Assembly: GCF_018446385.1 (NCBI RefSeq) | Contig: NC_056000.1 | Location: 34,199,511 to 34,263,510 of the forward strand | From: Zingiber officinale | Lineage: Eukaryota; Streptophyta; Magnoliopsida; Zingiberales; Zingiberaceae | Direction of reading: 5' to 3' | Length of the DNA: 64,000 nt | Part shown: one piece after another, positions 36,105 through 47,365 of the stretch | Position numbering within the stretch: the first letter of the stretch is position 1 | Layout: every line of letters starts with the position of its first letter | Made by a program: the position numbers and the translations under genes | Notes under the pieces: model-generated | What the model was told of the DNA's origin: nothing | Database searches by the model: none | The model's input: only the letters and a program-made list of their open reading frames with translations

Positions 36105-38410
36105 AATCCAAGTCATCTTGTCTCGACTGATGACCTGACTTGTCAGGGTGGAGGGGAGGTAGCCGCTTTCCTTCAGTTGATCGAGTGTCCCGTCGATAGC
36201 AAGGTCGAATAGACGGAGTGCCTGATCGGTGACCTTGTCATTAAAAACACCCGAGCGAATGTAGGCCTGCTTCATGAGATCAAACTTGCTCGACTTGGCT
36301 CCCTAGTAAGTCTCCGTGCGGGAAGCCTTTAGATCTTCCTTCAAATTAGCCAACTCTTCATCTTTTTCGGCGAGCTGGGTCTTCATTGTGGTCTGCTCGG
36401 ATGACCGTCCATCCCGTTCGGCCTTCAGCGTAGCCTCAACCTCCTTCAGGTTCTGAGCCAACACCCAAAACTCTTTATTTTTTATCTCTAGATCTTCAAT
36501 GGAACGGAGTTTCCTCATGTTGGTCGAGTGGATTTTGGACTCAAAGGAGGTGGCCTGTTAATTAAGTCGGGCTAGTTGTACCACCGACTCGACACTTTTG
36601 CCTTTCTCCGCTTCGAGCTGCTCGGAGCTCTTATTCAAATCAACTCTTAGTTGAGCCATCTCAGCACTCATCTGCTCCAGCTGCGTCTGGGAAGTAGATG
36701 ATTGACCGTTCGGTGCCCGCAGCTACTTGACTTTCTGCTCCAAAAATGTGGGCCTTTGACACATGGTTAGGCTCTTCACCCAATACTGCGAAGAAGGAAA
36801 AAAAATTTTTAGAGTCGAGCGGCGACGAGTAGTAACATGTAAAATTCTTACCCCAGTGGATATCTGGGTATGACTATCGACAAGCGCCTAGAGGCATGAC
36901 TGCAGCACGGGCCCTGACATCAACCCATATCTGTGCGAGTGACCCCTGGATAATTATTTGGTGCTAGGGTCTCAGGAGTCAGTGATGTCAGAGTCGCACC
37001 ACTTATCCGTCGGTAGATGGATGACCGCTGTTATTTGGCGCTGGCCACTCGGAGCAGACGAGGTTGAGGTTGCTCTACCTCCTGACGACTAAGATGTTGA
37101 CATCGGACGGATGCGAGACTTCTGAGTCTTCGACGGTTGAGGTGGTAAGAAAGCGACCGACGACGCACAGATTGTTCCTTGTGGCAGACTAGATAAGGAT
37201 GACGTCCAATCGGATGAAAGCGAAGTGTGTGGGACGATCTTTGCTTGATCGGACGCAAGTGTGGAGTTTTGCCCCGTTCGGATGGTAGATGTGGGCTTGT
37301 CCTAGTTGGAGTATGTGTAATGGAGGTAGTAGATCGGGCAACAATCTCCATGTGGCGCCTCTTCCGGCTTATTAGCGGCTCCCCTGAAGAAGCCGATTCC
37401 GAGACCTCGACAACTGGAATTACTGGAAGCCACTCGGGCGGGGGATTCGCTGCGATAATCATGTCATCACCAACCGAACGGCTAGCTATCCCTTCGCTCC
37501 CTTGAGCTGGGACTCCCGTGCTCTCTCCTAATGGATCCTCTTGAGAGCCGACCGACTATAAGCCGTGGCTCTCCAACTCAGCCATGGTCGCAACATTAAT
37601 CTCTGCATCCTCGAGTTTGGCTTTGCCTACCAGACATGCATGCAACATGACTTGGGCGTCAAAAGAAAAGGAGAAATCAGTTAGATTCAAAAATTAGACC
37701 AAGAAGGAGCATACCTAGGCTGGAAGGAAGCCTTGTGCGGATTGGACTCAGGCCGAACACGTAGAGGACACCCTCCAGCAGCAACTTATTTATATGATAT
37801 TTTTGACCGATTAAGCTGGAAGCTGCATGAAGGTAGTCCGAGTGACTCTTGTATTTCTTGAGCTTTGGAGGGTTCGACACCTTTAATTGCCACCTAGTCG
37901 GGAAGTCTAACCGCTCGGGAAAGCAAACAAAGAAGTAGTAGTCCTTCCAATGTTTGTTGGAGGATGACATCTTGTCAAAAAAGACTAAGCCCACTCGGGC
38001 TTGAAAGAGAAAAGTTTCCGGCTTAGACAATTTGGGATAATAGAAATAGTGGAAGAGCCGAGGAGTAAGGGAATCTCGTGCAGGCGGAACAAAATGATGA
38101 CCCCGCACAGCAGCCGGAAGGAGTTCGACACCAGTTGATGGAGAGAAATATGAAAATATTTACAAACGGTAGAGAAGGAAGGGTGGATCAGGAACCGCAG
38201 AACAGCGATAAATTGGTCCCTAAAAAAACATACAAAACCCGAAGGCAGCTCGTTCGGACGGTCAAAAGTTGAGGGAAGATCGATTTGATAATTAGAGGGA
38301 ATTTCAAAGGCAGCTCTTAAACTCTCTGCATCACCTCCATCGAACCTGGACTCAATGGACGTATACCAGAGCCCAGGGACGGAGACAGGAGGTTGAGAGG
38401 AGCTTGCCAT
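36105..38410 (-). pseudogene. Decayed gene of a Gypsy-type element (putative gypsy-transposon domain, PF04195-like)
   Basis: Read on the minus strand from an ATG at 38410, the product starts MASSSQPPVS and continues with words typical of the plant family annotated as putative gypsy-type transposon, such as PSGFVCFFRD and LLCGVIILFRLHEI. A frame change near 38060 moves the reading to a second frame with FHYFYYPK, ARVGLVFFDK and NKHWKDYYFF, which stops at 37677. A proline- and arginine-rich part follows (37031-37462). A coiled-coil-like part (36303-36600) and a C-terminal part (36105-36275) sit in one frame and are broken by at least two stops. So it is a long Gag-like or accessory gene with at least one frameshift and several stops. 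The family assignment is from memory of its typical words. Confidence 0.6.
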
Positions 38411-38614
38411 CGGAAATAAAAGTCGACGGGAAACAACGAAGAAACTCGATTGAAAAGAAGGACGCTAAGAACAATGATCATATTCGATTGAGAGGAGATG
38501 ATGGCTTACTAGAGAGATCACTGAGATTGTCGGAAAAGGTGAAGAATGCAGTGTCGCTAAGATGCTCACAAACGAAGATGAAGACGCAAAGTAAGGAAGA
38601 CGATAAAGCATGCA

Positions 38615-38628
38615 AGGTTTATAAACCT
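38615..38628 (-). promoter_or_regulatory. Palindromic TATA region of the PF04195-like gene
   Basis: AGGTTTATAAACCT is a perfect 14-bp palindrome containing TATAAA, about 205 bp upstream of the minus-strand start codon at 38410. The position suits a promoter for that decayed gene. Confidence 0.45.
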
Positions 38629-39083
38629 CACGGTTGATCGACCTCATCCATCCGATCCAAGGTTATGAAAACCTAAAAGCAGATCCAACCGTTGATTTTG
38701 AAAAGGCGCATGTCTCGAAACAAGCGAATGTCCGCCTGTCACATCGAGCGTGCGGCGACAATAAGGGACACGTGTCCTGCGGTCATCGGATAGTATTTAA
38801 TGAACTTAATTAAAAGGGAATGATCACGTGCTCAGCCATAATTAGCAAGGATTTGCATGATCTTCAAGAAATTTGGATGGCGTCAGTCGTAATCGGACTC
38901 GCCCTAAGAAACACATAATAGAAGATAGTTTGCCAAGTATTGTTGCTCATCTTCCCGATTGGCGTAAGGAACGAGCCACAGGACTGAACCCGACAACGAC
39001 AAAATGCAGCTGAGCGACATTGGCTTATGGGCCAGCTAGTGATTACATATCATAGTCTGATTGGACACTATAGCATTTGTGCT
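38629..39083. other. Gypsy-related flank left of the Copia element
   Basis: GC-richer than the general background. It probably belongs to the same Gypsy-type DNA that continues after 52998 on the other side of the Copia insertion. No open frame was recognised. Confidence 0.45.
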
Positions 39084-39088
39084 GAACG

Positions 39089-41492
39089 TGTTAGAGTGTA
39101 TACTGAAAGCCTAAGCATTTATAAACATTTATTTTGAATAAAGAATCACATTTGGTCAAATTATCTACATTTGTTTGTAGTTGTTCAATTAATTTATATT
39201 GTAGATAACAAAGTATGTGGTGTCACATACAGAAGATAATGTTATCAGTACCTTATAAATTATAAACAGAAGCTCACGACCAAAATGGAAAGGAACAAAC
39301 CATTGGAAGGTCGTAGTGTAATTAGGTATTAGTTTATCTTAACTATATAATTACACTAGTACACTTAGAGTGTATTGAGTAGGACCATCAGAGGTCGTTT
39401 CTTTTATACTGACTTTATAAAGGAACAAAGATCTCAGTTATTATGGAAGTGTGTGCTATTAATCCTAATATAATAACAAGTACATATATTTGATATTTAT
39501 TTCTTTAATTTATCAATGGGTGAGATTTAGTTCGATAAATCAATAAGCCCGATAAGTTGGGAAATGATATCACTTATAGTGTGTGTTGTTGATTATAAAA
39601 GGAAACTGTGTCCTAGTGATCTAGGTTGATAATGTCCCCAAGATGAGCTCATAAGGATTGTCATGTTAAACCCTGCAGGTGGACTTAGTCCGACATGACG
39701 ATAAGGTTGAGTGGTACTACTCTTGGACTAAAATATTAATTAAATGAATTGTCAGTAACTCACTTAATTAGTGGACATTCGACATCTTAAACACAGGAAA
39801 ACTAACACACTCATAATAAGAAGGAGCCCAAAAATGTAATTTGGGATTGGTGCGGTAGTTCAATAATAGTTTTTTAGTGGAATGAATTATTATTGATAAA
39901 ATTAAGTTGTGTGTTCGGGGCGAACACGGGATGTTTAATTTTATCGGGAGACCAAAACCAATTCCTCCTCTCGGTCCCTATCGTAGCCTCTTAGTTATAG
40001 AGTACTATACCCACCTATGCCCACCTTCATACCCATGGTGTAGGGGCCAGCCAAGCAAGCTTGAGGATCAAGCTAGGGCCGGCCAAACCTTGGTCCATGG
40101 GTGGCCGGCCCTAGCATGAACCCAAGCTTAGGTGGCCGACCCTATTAAATTAGAAAAGAATTTTAATTTAAAATTTTTCTTATGTGGAAGATATAATTTA
40201 TTGGAGAGATTAAAAATTAAAATATCTCTTTTATAAGTTTCTACAAAAGATTAAAGAAAGAGATTAAATCTCTTTCCTTATTTATAGATTGGAAAGATAT
40301 TTTATTTTTCTTCTTTGTAATTATTCACATGTTGAAAAATTAAAATTATAGAAATTTCTTTTTATCAACCATGAAGGGATTTTAAAGAGAAATTTTATTT
40401 TTTAAAATTTCCGAAGACAAATAAGGAATTTTAATTATTGATTGAAAATTACCTTGTTTGCTCTCCATGAGGTGGCCGACCATGACATGATCTATTATGA
40501 AATTTTATTTAATTTTTTTTAATTAATTCATGTCAAGGAAAGTTAAGGAAATTTTATTGTAATTAAATATCCTTATTTGCCAAAGCTAAGGATTATAAAA
40601 GAGGGGGTTTTGGGAGCCTTCAAGGTGAACAACCTCTATTATTTTTCTTCCTCTTTTCTTCCTTGGTGTGACCGGCCTCTTCCCTTTCTCTTCTCTCCAT
40701 CTTTGTGGCCGAACCTCTCATCCTCCTTGGAGATCAAGTGGTGATCGGATTTTAGCTTGGAGAAGAAGGAGAGAAAGCTTTCATCCCTTGTAGCTTGGTT
40801 GGTGGAAAAAGATCTTCATCCTTTGGAAGCTTTGTGCTTGGCCGAAACTTGAAGGAAGGAGAAGAAGGTACTAGGTGGTCCTCGTCTCAGAAGATCGTTG
40901 CTCACACAACGTCCGAGATTAGAAGAGAAATACGGTAGAAGATCAAGAGGTCATTATCTACTAAGTAAGGTATAACTAATATTGTTTTCCACATCATGTT
41001 AGTTATATCTCCATGTAAAAATACCAAATACAAGAGGCATGCGATTCTAGTATTTCGAATTAGTTTTCGATGTTGTGTTCTTTTGTTTTTTCTTTTCCTT
41101 GTGATTTGATTGTTCCTTTTGGTTGACCTAAAGTTATTTAAGGAAATTAAATATTAGCTTTCCTTAAAAGGCTTTGTCTAGGCGGTGGTGGTTGTTCCCA
41201 TATCCAAGAAGGCCATGTGCCTCGCCATGCAGTCCTGGAAGCCAATTTTGGAAAATAATATTTAATGGAATTAATAACCTAGGTGATTTGGATCAAACGT
41301 ATTAAGTTCCGCAGGAGATCCAAGTCTAAACCTAAAAGAACAAATAAATTAAACTTAGGATCAAACGTGTTAAGTTCCGCAGGCGATCCAAGTTTAATTT
41401 AAAAGAACACATGGTAGCTAGGAAAAGGTTCAGATCTTTGTACAAAATTTTTGTACAGTGGAACCATTAGGTTTTCCGAGTAGCAACCAAGA
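39089..41492 (+). repeat. 5' LTR of the Copia element
   Basis: 2404 bp. TATAAAA lies at 40594-40600. A module of about 74 bp (41170-41243) is shared with elements 2 and 3. Near the end there are two copies of a GGATC...GATCC hairpin with GATCAAACGTGTTAAGTTCC-like words. Confidence 0.93.
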
Positions 41493-41494
41493 AT

Positions 41495-41506
41495 TGGTAT
41501 CAGAGC
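41495..41506 (+). other. Primer binding site of the Copia element
   Basis: TGGTATCAGAGC starts three bases after the LTR end and matches the tRNA-Met type. Confidence 0.88.
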
Positions 41507-42610
41507 TAGGGTTTTGCTTCTATGTATTTGATATTAGTTTAATTATGCACATGCCATACATAATTTAGGCAGGTTAATAGTAGGATGTGATAACTTTGTG
41601 GATGCAGGATCCAACTATTATGACTTATAGTTATTATGTGTGTGATTGGACCCTTGGACATGTCAAGGGCATTTATTGTGTGTGCATGATTGTATTATAA
41701 AATACAGCAAGAGCTGTATTTAGTTTTATTAGGATTTTATTTTTTGATCTATATACATGTACATTCCTTCGAAGAATATAGGATCGAAAAATGTAAAATT
41801 CTATTTATGTCGCGGATCGAATCTTGCAAGGCGTGGAACCTTTTGAGGACCAGAGGCGCAGCGGAACAAGGAGCAAGATGAATGCGACAACTAGACCCGA
41901 TGGCGGTGGCCAAAAATGACAGCAGCTAGGGATGACAACACACGGAGGACAACTATAGATAAAAGTCATAATAGTTGAAAATTAGTTTTTCTATTTATTG
42001 CTTTTATACTATGCTGTGTGTGCATGTTAGTATATAGTTTTAGTAGGCTAGCATAGCCAAAATTCCTCATTTCAAATAACTAAGTGGGAGAGGGATTTTA
42101 AATAAATTCCACGGTCTCCATTACTGGTTTGTAAGTGATGCAAACAAACTTGCGCGTTGGCTCTGAGTGCCTTCCTCCATATCGGATGAGTTTGTTTGTG
42201 GATCACTAGAACAAACTTTCATTTTGGATGACTATAGGAAGTTAATTAAGAGCGTGTGATCTTCCCCATCGGAAGGGGCACAATCTTATTAATGGTCTTA
42301 GTGTCAAGTAATGGTATACACTTAGACACATCTAATAGTATCCTCCCCATTGGAGTCACTGCTATTATTCGTGTGACCAAAGGAAACCAACTATTAATTT
42401 TATTTGTCAAAAAGTTAGGTTGACAAGATAATAAAATTAATGGGTTAAATCCTCCTTTTACAAATGTTAAATTTGTATACATCCACACTATCGTGGCATA
42501 CAAAATTCGCGGTGTTTTGAGGTGTTGGTTAATTTAAAATAGCATTGTTTGAGGAATCAATATTATTCTAAATTTAGAGTTCTGACCAAAAGTTATTTGT
42601 GATTCTTAGG
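41507..42610 (+). other. Copia leader between primer site and gag
   Basis: A leader of about 1.1 kb with no significant open frame on the plus strand. It may hold packaging signals, but none can be shown by eye. Confidence 0.55.
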
Positions 42611-43381
42611 ATGACTTTCAACCCACTGGCCATCATACTAAAAGAGAATAGACTTATTGGTCCTAACTACATAGATTGGAAAAGGAACCTGGACATTGTT
42701 CTAACTGCTGAAAGCTATAAGTTTGTACTGACTGAGCCTTGCCCTGATACACCCAATGGTGAATCTACCCAAGAGGAGATTGAGTATCATAGGAAATGGG
42801 TAAAAGCAGATGAGATGACGCGGTGTTACATTTTGGCTTCAATGACAAATGTATTGCAATATCAGCATCAAGATTTACCAACAGCCTATGATATTATGAA
42901 CAATCTCAAGGAACTCTTTGGTCACCAGTATCGGGCCTTTAGGCAAGAAGCCATGAGAAAGATAATGACGACCACCATGCAAGAGGGTATTCCTGTGAGA
43001 GATCATATCCTAAAGATGATGGCTTATCTGAATGAAATACAAATCCTTGGAGGAGAAATTGATGGGGAAACCTAGATCGATATGATCCTCCAAACGCTAC
43101 CTAGAAGTTTTGAGCAATTCCGCCTGAATTACAATATGAATAAAAGGGTATATTTATTGGCGGAACTACTGACAGAACTTCAGGCAGCAGAAGGTTTGTT
43201 TCGTCACAATTCTTAGATTCACTATGCTGAAAATGGTTCTACTTCTAAACTGAAAGGAAAGAAGAAGAAGAAACAAGTTAGCTCAGCAAAGAAAGTGAAT
43301 AAATCTCAGAGTACAGGACCTAAAGCTGGAGTGAAGAAGCCGAAGGGCAAGTGCTTCATCTGCAAGCAGTCAGGACATTGG

Positions 43382-44326
43382 TGTTGGAACCCCAAGGTTG
43401 TTTTGGTGTGATCAACAAGTTAAGTTAGGTCCTGTGTATTTAACCTTGTGTCTAAGTGTGCAGGAGCTTAGGAACACATGTACTCGAGTGGAAGACGCAG
43501 CTAGCGAGAAGGACGGCACGCTGTGCGTCCGAGGGACGAGGCGCTGCGGAAGAGTACACCGGCGGACGAGAAGGAAGCGCGCGGTGGTTCCGAGGGACGA
43601 AAGCCGGAGCGGAAGATTGGTCGGGGAGCAAGAGACGCAGCTAGCGAGAAGGTCGGCAAGAGGATCGAGCTGGATGAGTATGTTGCGGACGAGAAGGAAA
43701 CACGCGCAATTCCGAGGGACGAGCCGGAGGGAAGCACGCCCGAGAAGACCGGAAGTTGGGTTGGGTGAGCCCTTTTCCGGACGAGATCACCAAACGAGCG
43801 GATCCGGAGCGGAAGAACCGGACCAAGGCGGGACTGGAAGAGGGTCCGGATGAAAAAGTCAACTGTGTTGACTTTCGGGGTCCGGGGCCCCGAGACGAGC
43901 TCATCCGAAGCAGAGCGACCGGACGGAAGATGTTGACCAGATCGAGAATTATCTCGATCAACGTTGGGGATAAATTTTATCCCCAGGCGCCGGTCCCCCG
44001 ACCAAGGCTATAAATACTGCCTTGGTCCGAAGCTTTACATCAGTTCAGAAATTGTAAACAACACTTGTGTGCTTCCACTGTTTAGATTAGCTTCTTTTCT
44101 GTGCTTACACTGCTGTAAACGAGGCTTCTCCGCTGAAGGAGCTCTTAGTGCGATCTTCATCCTTGGATTAACAACCTCCCGGTTGTAACCAAGTCAAATT
44201 CGGTGCCTCGTTTTATGCTTTATTTTCTGCTCAATCTATTTTTATGTGTTAGTTTAATCGTACGAGAAAGGGTTGTGTTTGATTTTCAGGCTATTCAACC
44301 CCCTTCTAGCCGGCATCGGTCTTACA
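43382..44326 (+). repeat. 5' LTR of element 3
   Basis: 945 bp. Two hairpins in a row (AGATCGAGA with its near-complement at about 43940-43960, and GGGGATAAA/TTTATCCCC at 43966-43984) precede a TATA box (CTATAAATA near 44009-44017). Open frames across it are not genes. Confidence 0.92.
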
Positions 44327-44328
44327 AG

Positions 44329-44340
44329 TGGTATCGGAGC
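44329..44340 (+). other. Primer binding site of element 3
   Basis: TGGTATCGGAGC follows the LTR end after two bases. It has one mismatch (G for A) to the usual tRNA-Met site. Confidence 0.8.
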
Positions 44341-44435
44341 GAGGCGCTCAGAGGACTAACCGCCAAACGAAGCAACAAGATGGCGGATCCAACATCCACG
44401 CACTAAAATTCGAAGGAGCCAAATGGAAAAAGCGA

Positions 44436-45830
44436 ATGGAGGTATTTCTTGAAATAGATTATGATTTATTACTAACAATGGAATTTGGCTATGAAGCACC
44501 AGAGGGCAAAGCAAGAAATCAATGGTCAAAGAAGGAGCAGGCTGACCACGTGGCAAACAAGAAAGCAGAATTTCATCTGCTAAGTGTACTTCCAACACAA
44601 GAAGTCAATCGAGTCGGTACCTACAACTCGGCAAAGGAGCTTTGGGATAAATTCCTTGAGTTACACAAAGGAACATCCGAAGCCAAACTTGCAAGACGGG
44701 ATTTACTTCGTAACCAGCTTACAAACCTCCGATTTGAAGAAGGTGAAACAATTGCACATCTACACTCGAGGATTCAGGAACTCATCACCAGACTTACGAA
44801 TCTCGGAGAAGAGGTAAGTAACCGAGATTCGCTAAGGTATGCCCTAAATTCCTTTCCTAGAAACTCAAAATGGGCATCACTAGTAGATGCCTTTTACATT
44901 TCAAAAGATCTAGAAAAAATTTCATTAGACGAATTCTTTTCAACTTTTGAAGTGCATGAGTCAAGATGTGCAGGTCCGAAGGAGCCCAAGTATAATGTCG
45001 CCCTTAATGCTTCGAGAGACGAACCTGAGTCGGAATCTTCTCTCGACGACGAGGAAATGGTAATGATGGTAAGACGATTTAAAAATATTTGTAAATCTAG
45101 GAAATCTAACCATCCGCAGGGGAGAAAGAAAAGAACCATCCGCTGCTACCATTGCGATGAAGAAGGGCACGTCAAGGACAATTGCCCTAAACTGAAGAAC
45201 AACGGGAAGGACAAGGGTAAGAAGCCTATCCAAAATCGCAAGGCCCTAAAAGCGACGTGGGACGATACGTCGTCGGAATCAGAAGTCAAGGAGTTCTCCG
45301 GGCTCGCATTAATGGCGAGTCATCAAGACGACGACTGCGAATCAAGCTCTTCCGAAATGAGCATCGAAAGCATCAATGAAGGGGGAGCCACGTCCGAAGA
45401 GAGCAGCAGTTCAGGGGGAGAAACCGACAACGAGATCGACAAGGTAAGTGAGGTACGATCTCTTCCTCCAAATAAAATGTTTAAATTCGTTAAAATTTTA
45501 ACAAAAGATTGCTGCAAATTAGAAAATGAAAATAAAGTTTTAAAAGCAATATTAGCTACATCTTGTCCGTTAGAAATGCTAGATAAATCAAATTTAGAAA
45601 ATGAAAAATTAAAATTAGAAATTCAAAATTTAATTCTTCAAGTAGAAAATTTGAAAAACTCTGCTTGCTCATCTAAAACCAATTTTAGAAGGTTCAATAA
45701 TTTGAATTGGTATTATAGATATCACCAGGGACAAATTAAAAATATCTCTAGAAAATATATACCTAAAAACTTTTTAGTTAATCCAGTAGGTTGGAACCTA
45801 TATTGGGTTCCTAAATCATGCTTAAATTAA
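44436..45830 (+). CDS. Gag protein of element 3, N-terminus out of frame
   Basis: From the internal Met (MEVFLEIDYD) the product is 464 aa, almost the same length as the element 2 product from its matching Met. It has one CCHC knuckle, CYHCDEEGHVKDNC, a Ser/Asp/Glu-rich linker, a coiled-coil-like Leu/Glu/Asn/Lys region and the ending NLYWVPKSCLN. An upstream ATG at 44380 opens a frame for only eight residues and is out of frame with the main frame, so a small indel there seems to have cut off the original start. The open frame extends back through the primer site only from a GTG. No protease or pol follows. Confidence 0.75.
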   Translation: MEVFLEIDYDLLLTMEFGYEAPEGKARNQWSKKEQADHVANKKAEFHLLSVLPTQEVNRVGTYNSAKELWDKFLELHKGTSEAKLARRDLLRNQLTNLRFEEGETIAHLHSRIQELITRLTNLGEEVSNRDSLRYALNSFPRNSKWASLVDAFYISKDLEKISLDEFFSTFEVHESRCAGPKEPKYNVALNASRDEPESESSLDDEEMVMMVRRFKNICKSRKSNHPQGRKKRTIRCYHCDEEGHVKDNCPKLKNNGKDKGKKPIQNRKALKATWDDTSSESEVKEFSGLALMASHQDDDCESSSSEMSIESINEGGATSEESSSSGGETDNEIDKVSEVRSLPPNKMFKFVKILTKDCCKLENENKVLKAILATSCPLEMLDKSNLENEKLKLEIQNLILQVENLKNSACSSKTNFRRFNNLNWYYRYHQGQIKNISRKYIPKNFLVNPVGWNLYWVPKSCLN

Positions 45831-46439
45831 TTTTAAAAGTAAAATTAGCGCTTTAAGTGAGAAAATTAAATAAAGAATTTCTTTATGAGGCTTTGTCTAA
45901 GGAAGTGGTTGTTGCTCCAATAACCAAGAAGGCCTAGTGCCTCGCCACGACCTGGAAGCCAAAATATTGAAATAAATGTTTAATTAACTTACTAATGAAG
46001 CATTAATACAAGAATTAATTAGTGCTTGAAAAATGTTATTCAAAACATTTTATTTCAATTTACCTACTTAGAATTTTTTTTATTTTTATATTCTCAAAAA
46101 TTATTTTTTCCTAAGTTAAGAACTTTTTTTTTCTTGAAACTAGAAATCTCAGCTTTAATTACTTAGAAAAATTTTCTAAATTTCTTAAAAACTTAGATTT
46201 TTTTAGAAATATTTTTTCTAAGTCTTTAACCCTTAGATTATTTTTCTTGGAACCCCATTTTTTTTGTGATCAAAGGGGGAGAAGGGAAAGTATAAGTCTA
46301 GGGGGAGGTAGATAGAATTTAATTTTTTTTTCTATCTTTTTGCACTTAAATTGCAATTTAAGTTAATTTACTTAATTCAATTTTATGTCTATTTTAACCC
46401 TAGCTTAACTTGGGTTGATCACACCAAAAAGGGGGAGAT
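45831..46439 (+). other. Non-coding internal region of element 3
   Basis: The shared module lies at 45889-45960, 58 bases after the gag stop. AT-rich DNA with repeated TTCTAAG words follows, then two purine blocks (around 46276 and 46300) and the polypurine tract AAAAAGGGGGAGA ending near 46438. Confidence 0.75.
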
Positions 46440-47365
46440 TGTTGGAACCCCAAGGTTGTTTTGGTGTGATCAACAAGTTAAGTTAGGTCCTGTATTTAAC
46501 CTTGTGTCTAAGTGTGCAGGAGCTTAGGAACACGGTACTCGAGTGGAAGACGCTAGCGAGAAGGACGGACGCGGTGCGGGACGAGGCGCGGCGGAAGAGT
46601 ACACCGGAGGACAGGAGGTTGAGCGGAAGATGCAGTTAGCGAGAAAGATTGCACGGGAGAGAGTCGACGGGCTCAGGCATCCGAGAGATGAGGTGCTGCG
46701 GATGAGTACGCTCGTGGACGAGAAGGAAACACGCGGCAATTCCGAGGGAGAGAAGCTGGAGGGAAGCACTCGAGAAGACCGGAAGTTGGGTTCGGGTGAG
46801 CCTTTTCCGAAGGCGAGATCACCCAAGCAAGCGGAGCTGAAGCGGAAGACCCGGATGAAAAGTCAACTTTATGTTGACTGGTCGGGCGCCGGACTCGAGG
46901 CGCCGGAACCCATCCGGGCGCCGGAACCCCGGGCGCCCGGAACAAGAATGTTGACCAGATCGAGAATTATCTCGATCTAACGTTGGGGATAAATTTTATC
47001 CCCTGTGCCTTATCCAGCGCGCCGACCAAGGCTATAAATACAGCCTTGGTCCAGAAGCTTTACATCAGTTCAGAAATTGTAAACAACACTTGTGTGCTTC
47101 CACTGTTTAGATTAGCTTCTGTTTTTCTGTGCTTACACTGCTGTAAACGAGGCTTCTCCGCCTGAAGGAGCTCTTAGTGCGATCTTCATCCTTGGATTAA
47201 CAACCTCCCCGGTTGTAACCAAGTCAAATTCGGTGCCTCGTTTTTATGCTTTATTTTCTGTTCAATCTATTTTTTATGTGTTAGTTTAATCGTACGAGAA
47301 AGGGTTGTGTTTGATTTTTCAGGGCTATTCAACCCCCCCTTCTAGCCGGCCGCATCGGTCTTACA
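46440..47365 (+). repeat. 3' LTR of element 3
   Basis: 926 bp. It has a TATA box (CTATAAATA) near 47033-47041 and the hairpins at about 46957-46978 and 46985-47003. The block 46550-46940 aligns poorly with the 5' LTR while both sides match closely. Confidence 0.9.

Larger units (their letters stand above)
43382..47365 (+). mobile_element. Element 3: gag-only LTR retrotransposon nested in the Copia
   Basis: LTRs at 43382-44326 and 46440-47365 begin TGTTGGAAC and end TTACA. A perfect target duplication ATTGG (43377-43381 and 47366-47370) lies within the Copia zinc-knuckle codons. A primer site, one gag gene, a non-coding region and a polypurine tract are present; there is no pol. The LTR start, gag and post-gag module are related to those of element 2. 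The middle parts of the two LTRs differ much more than their ends. Confidence 0.93.
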
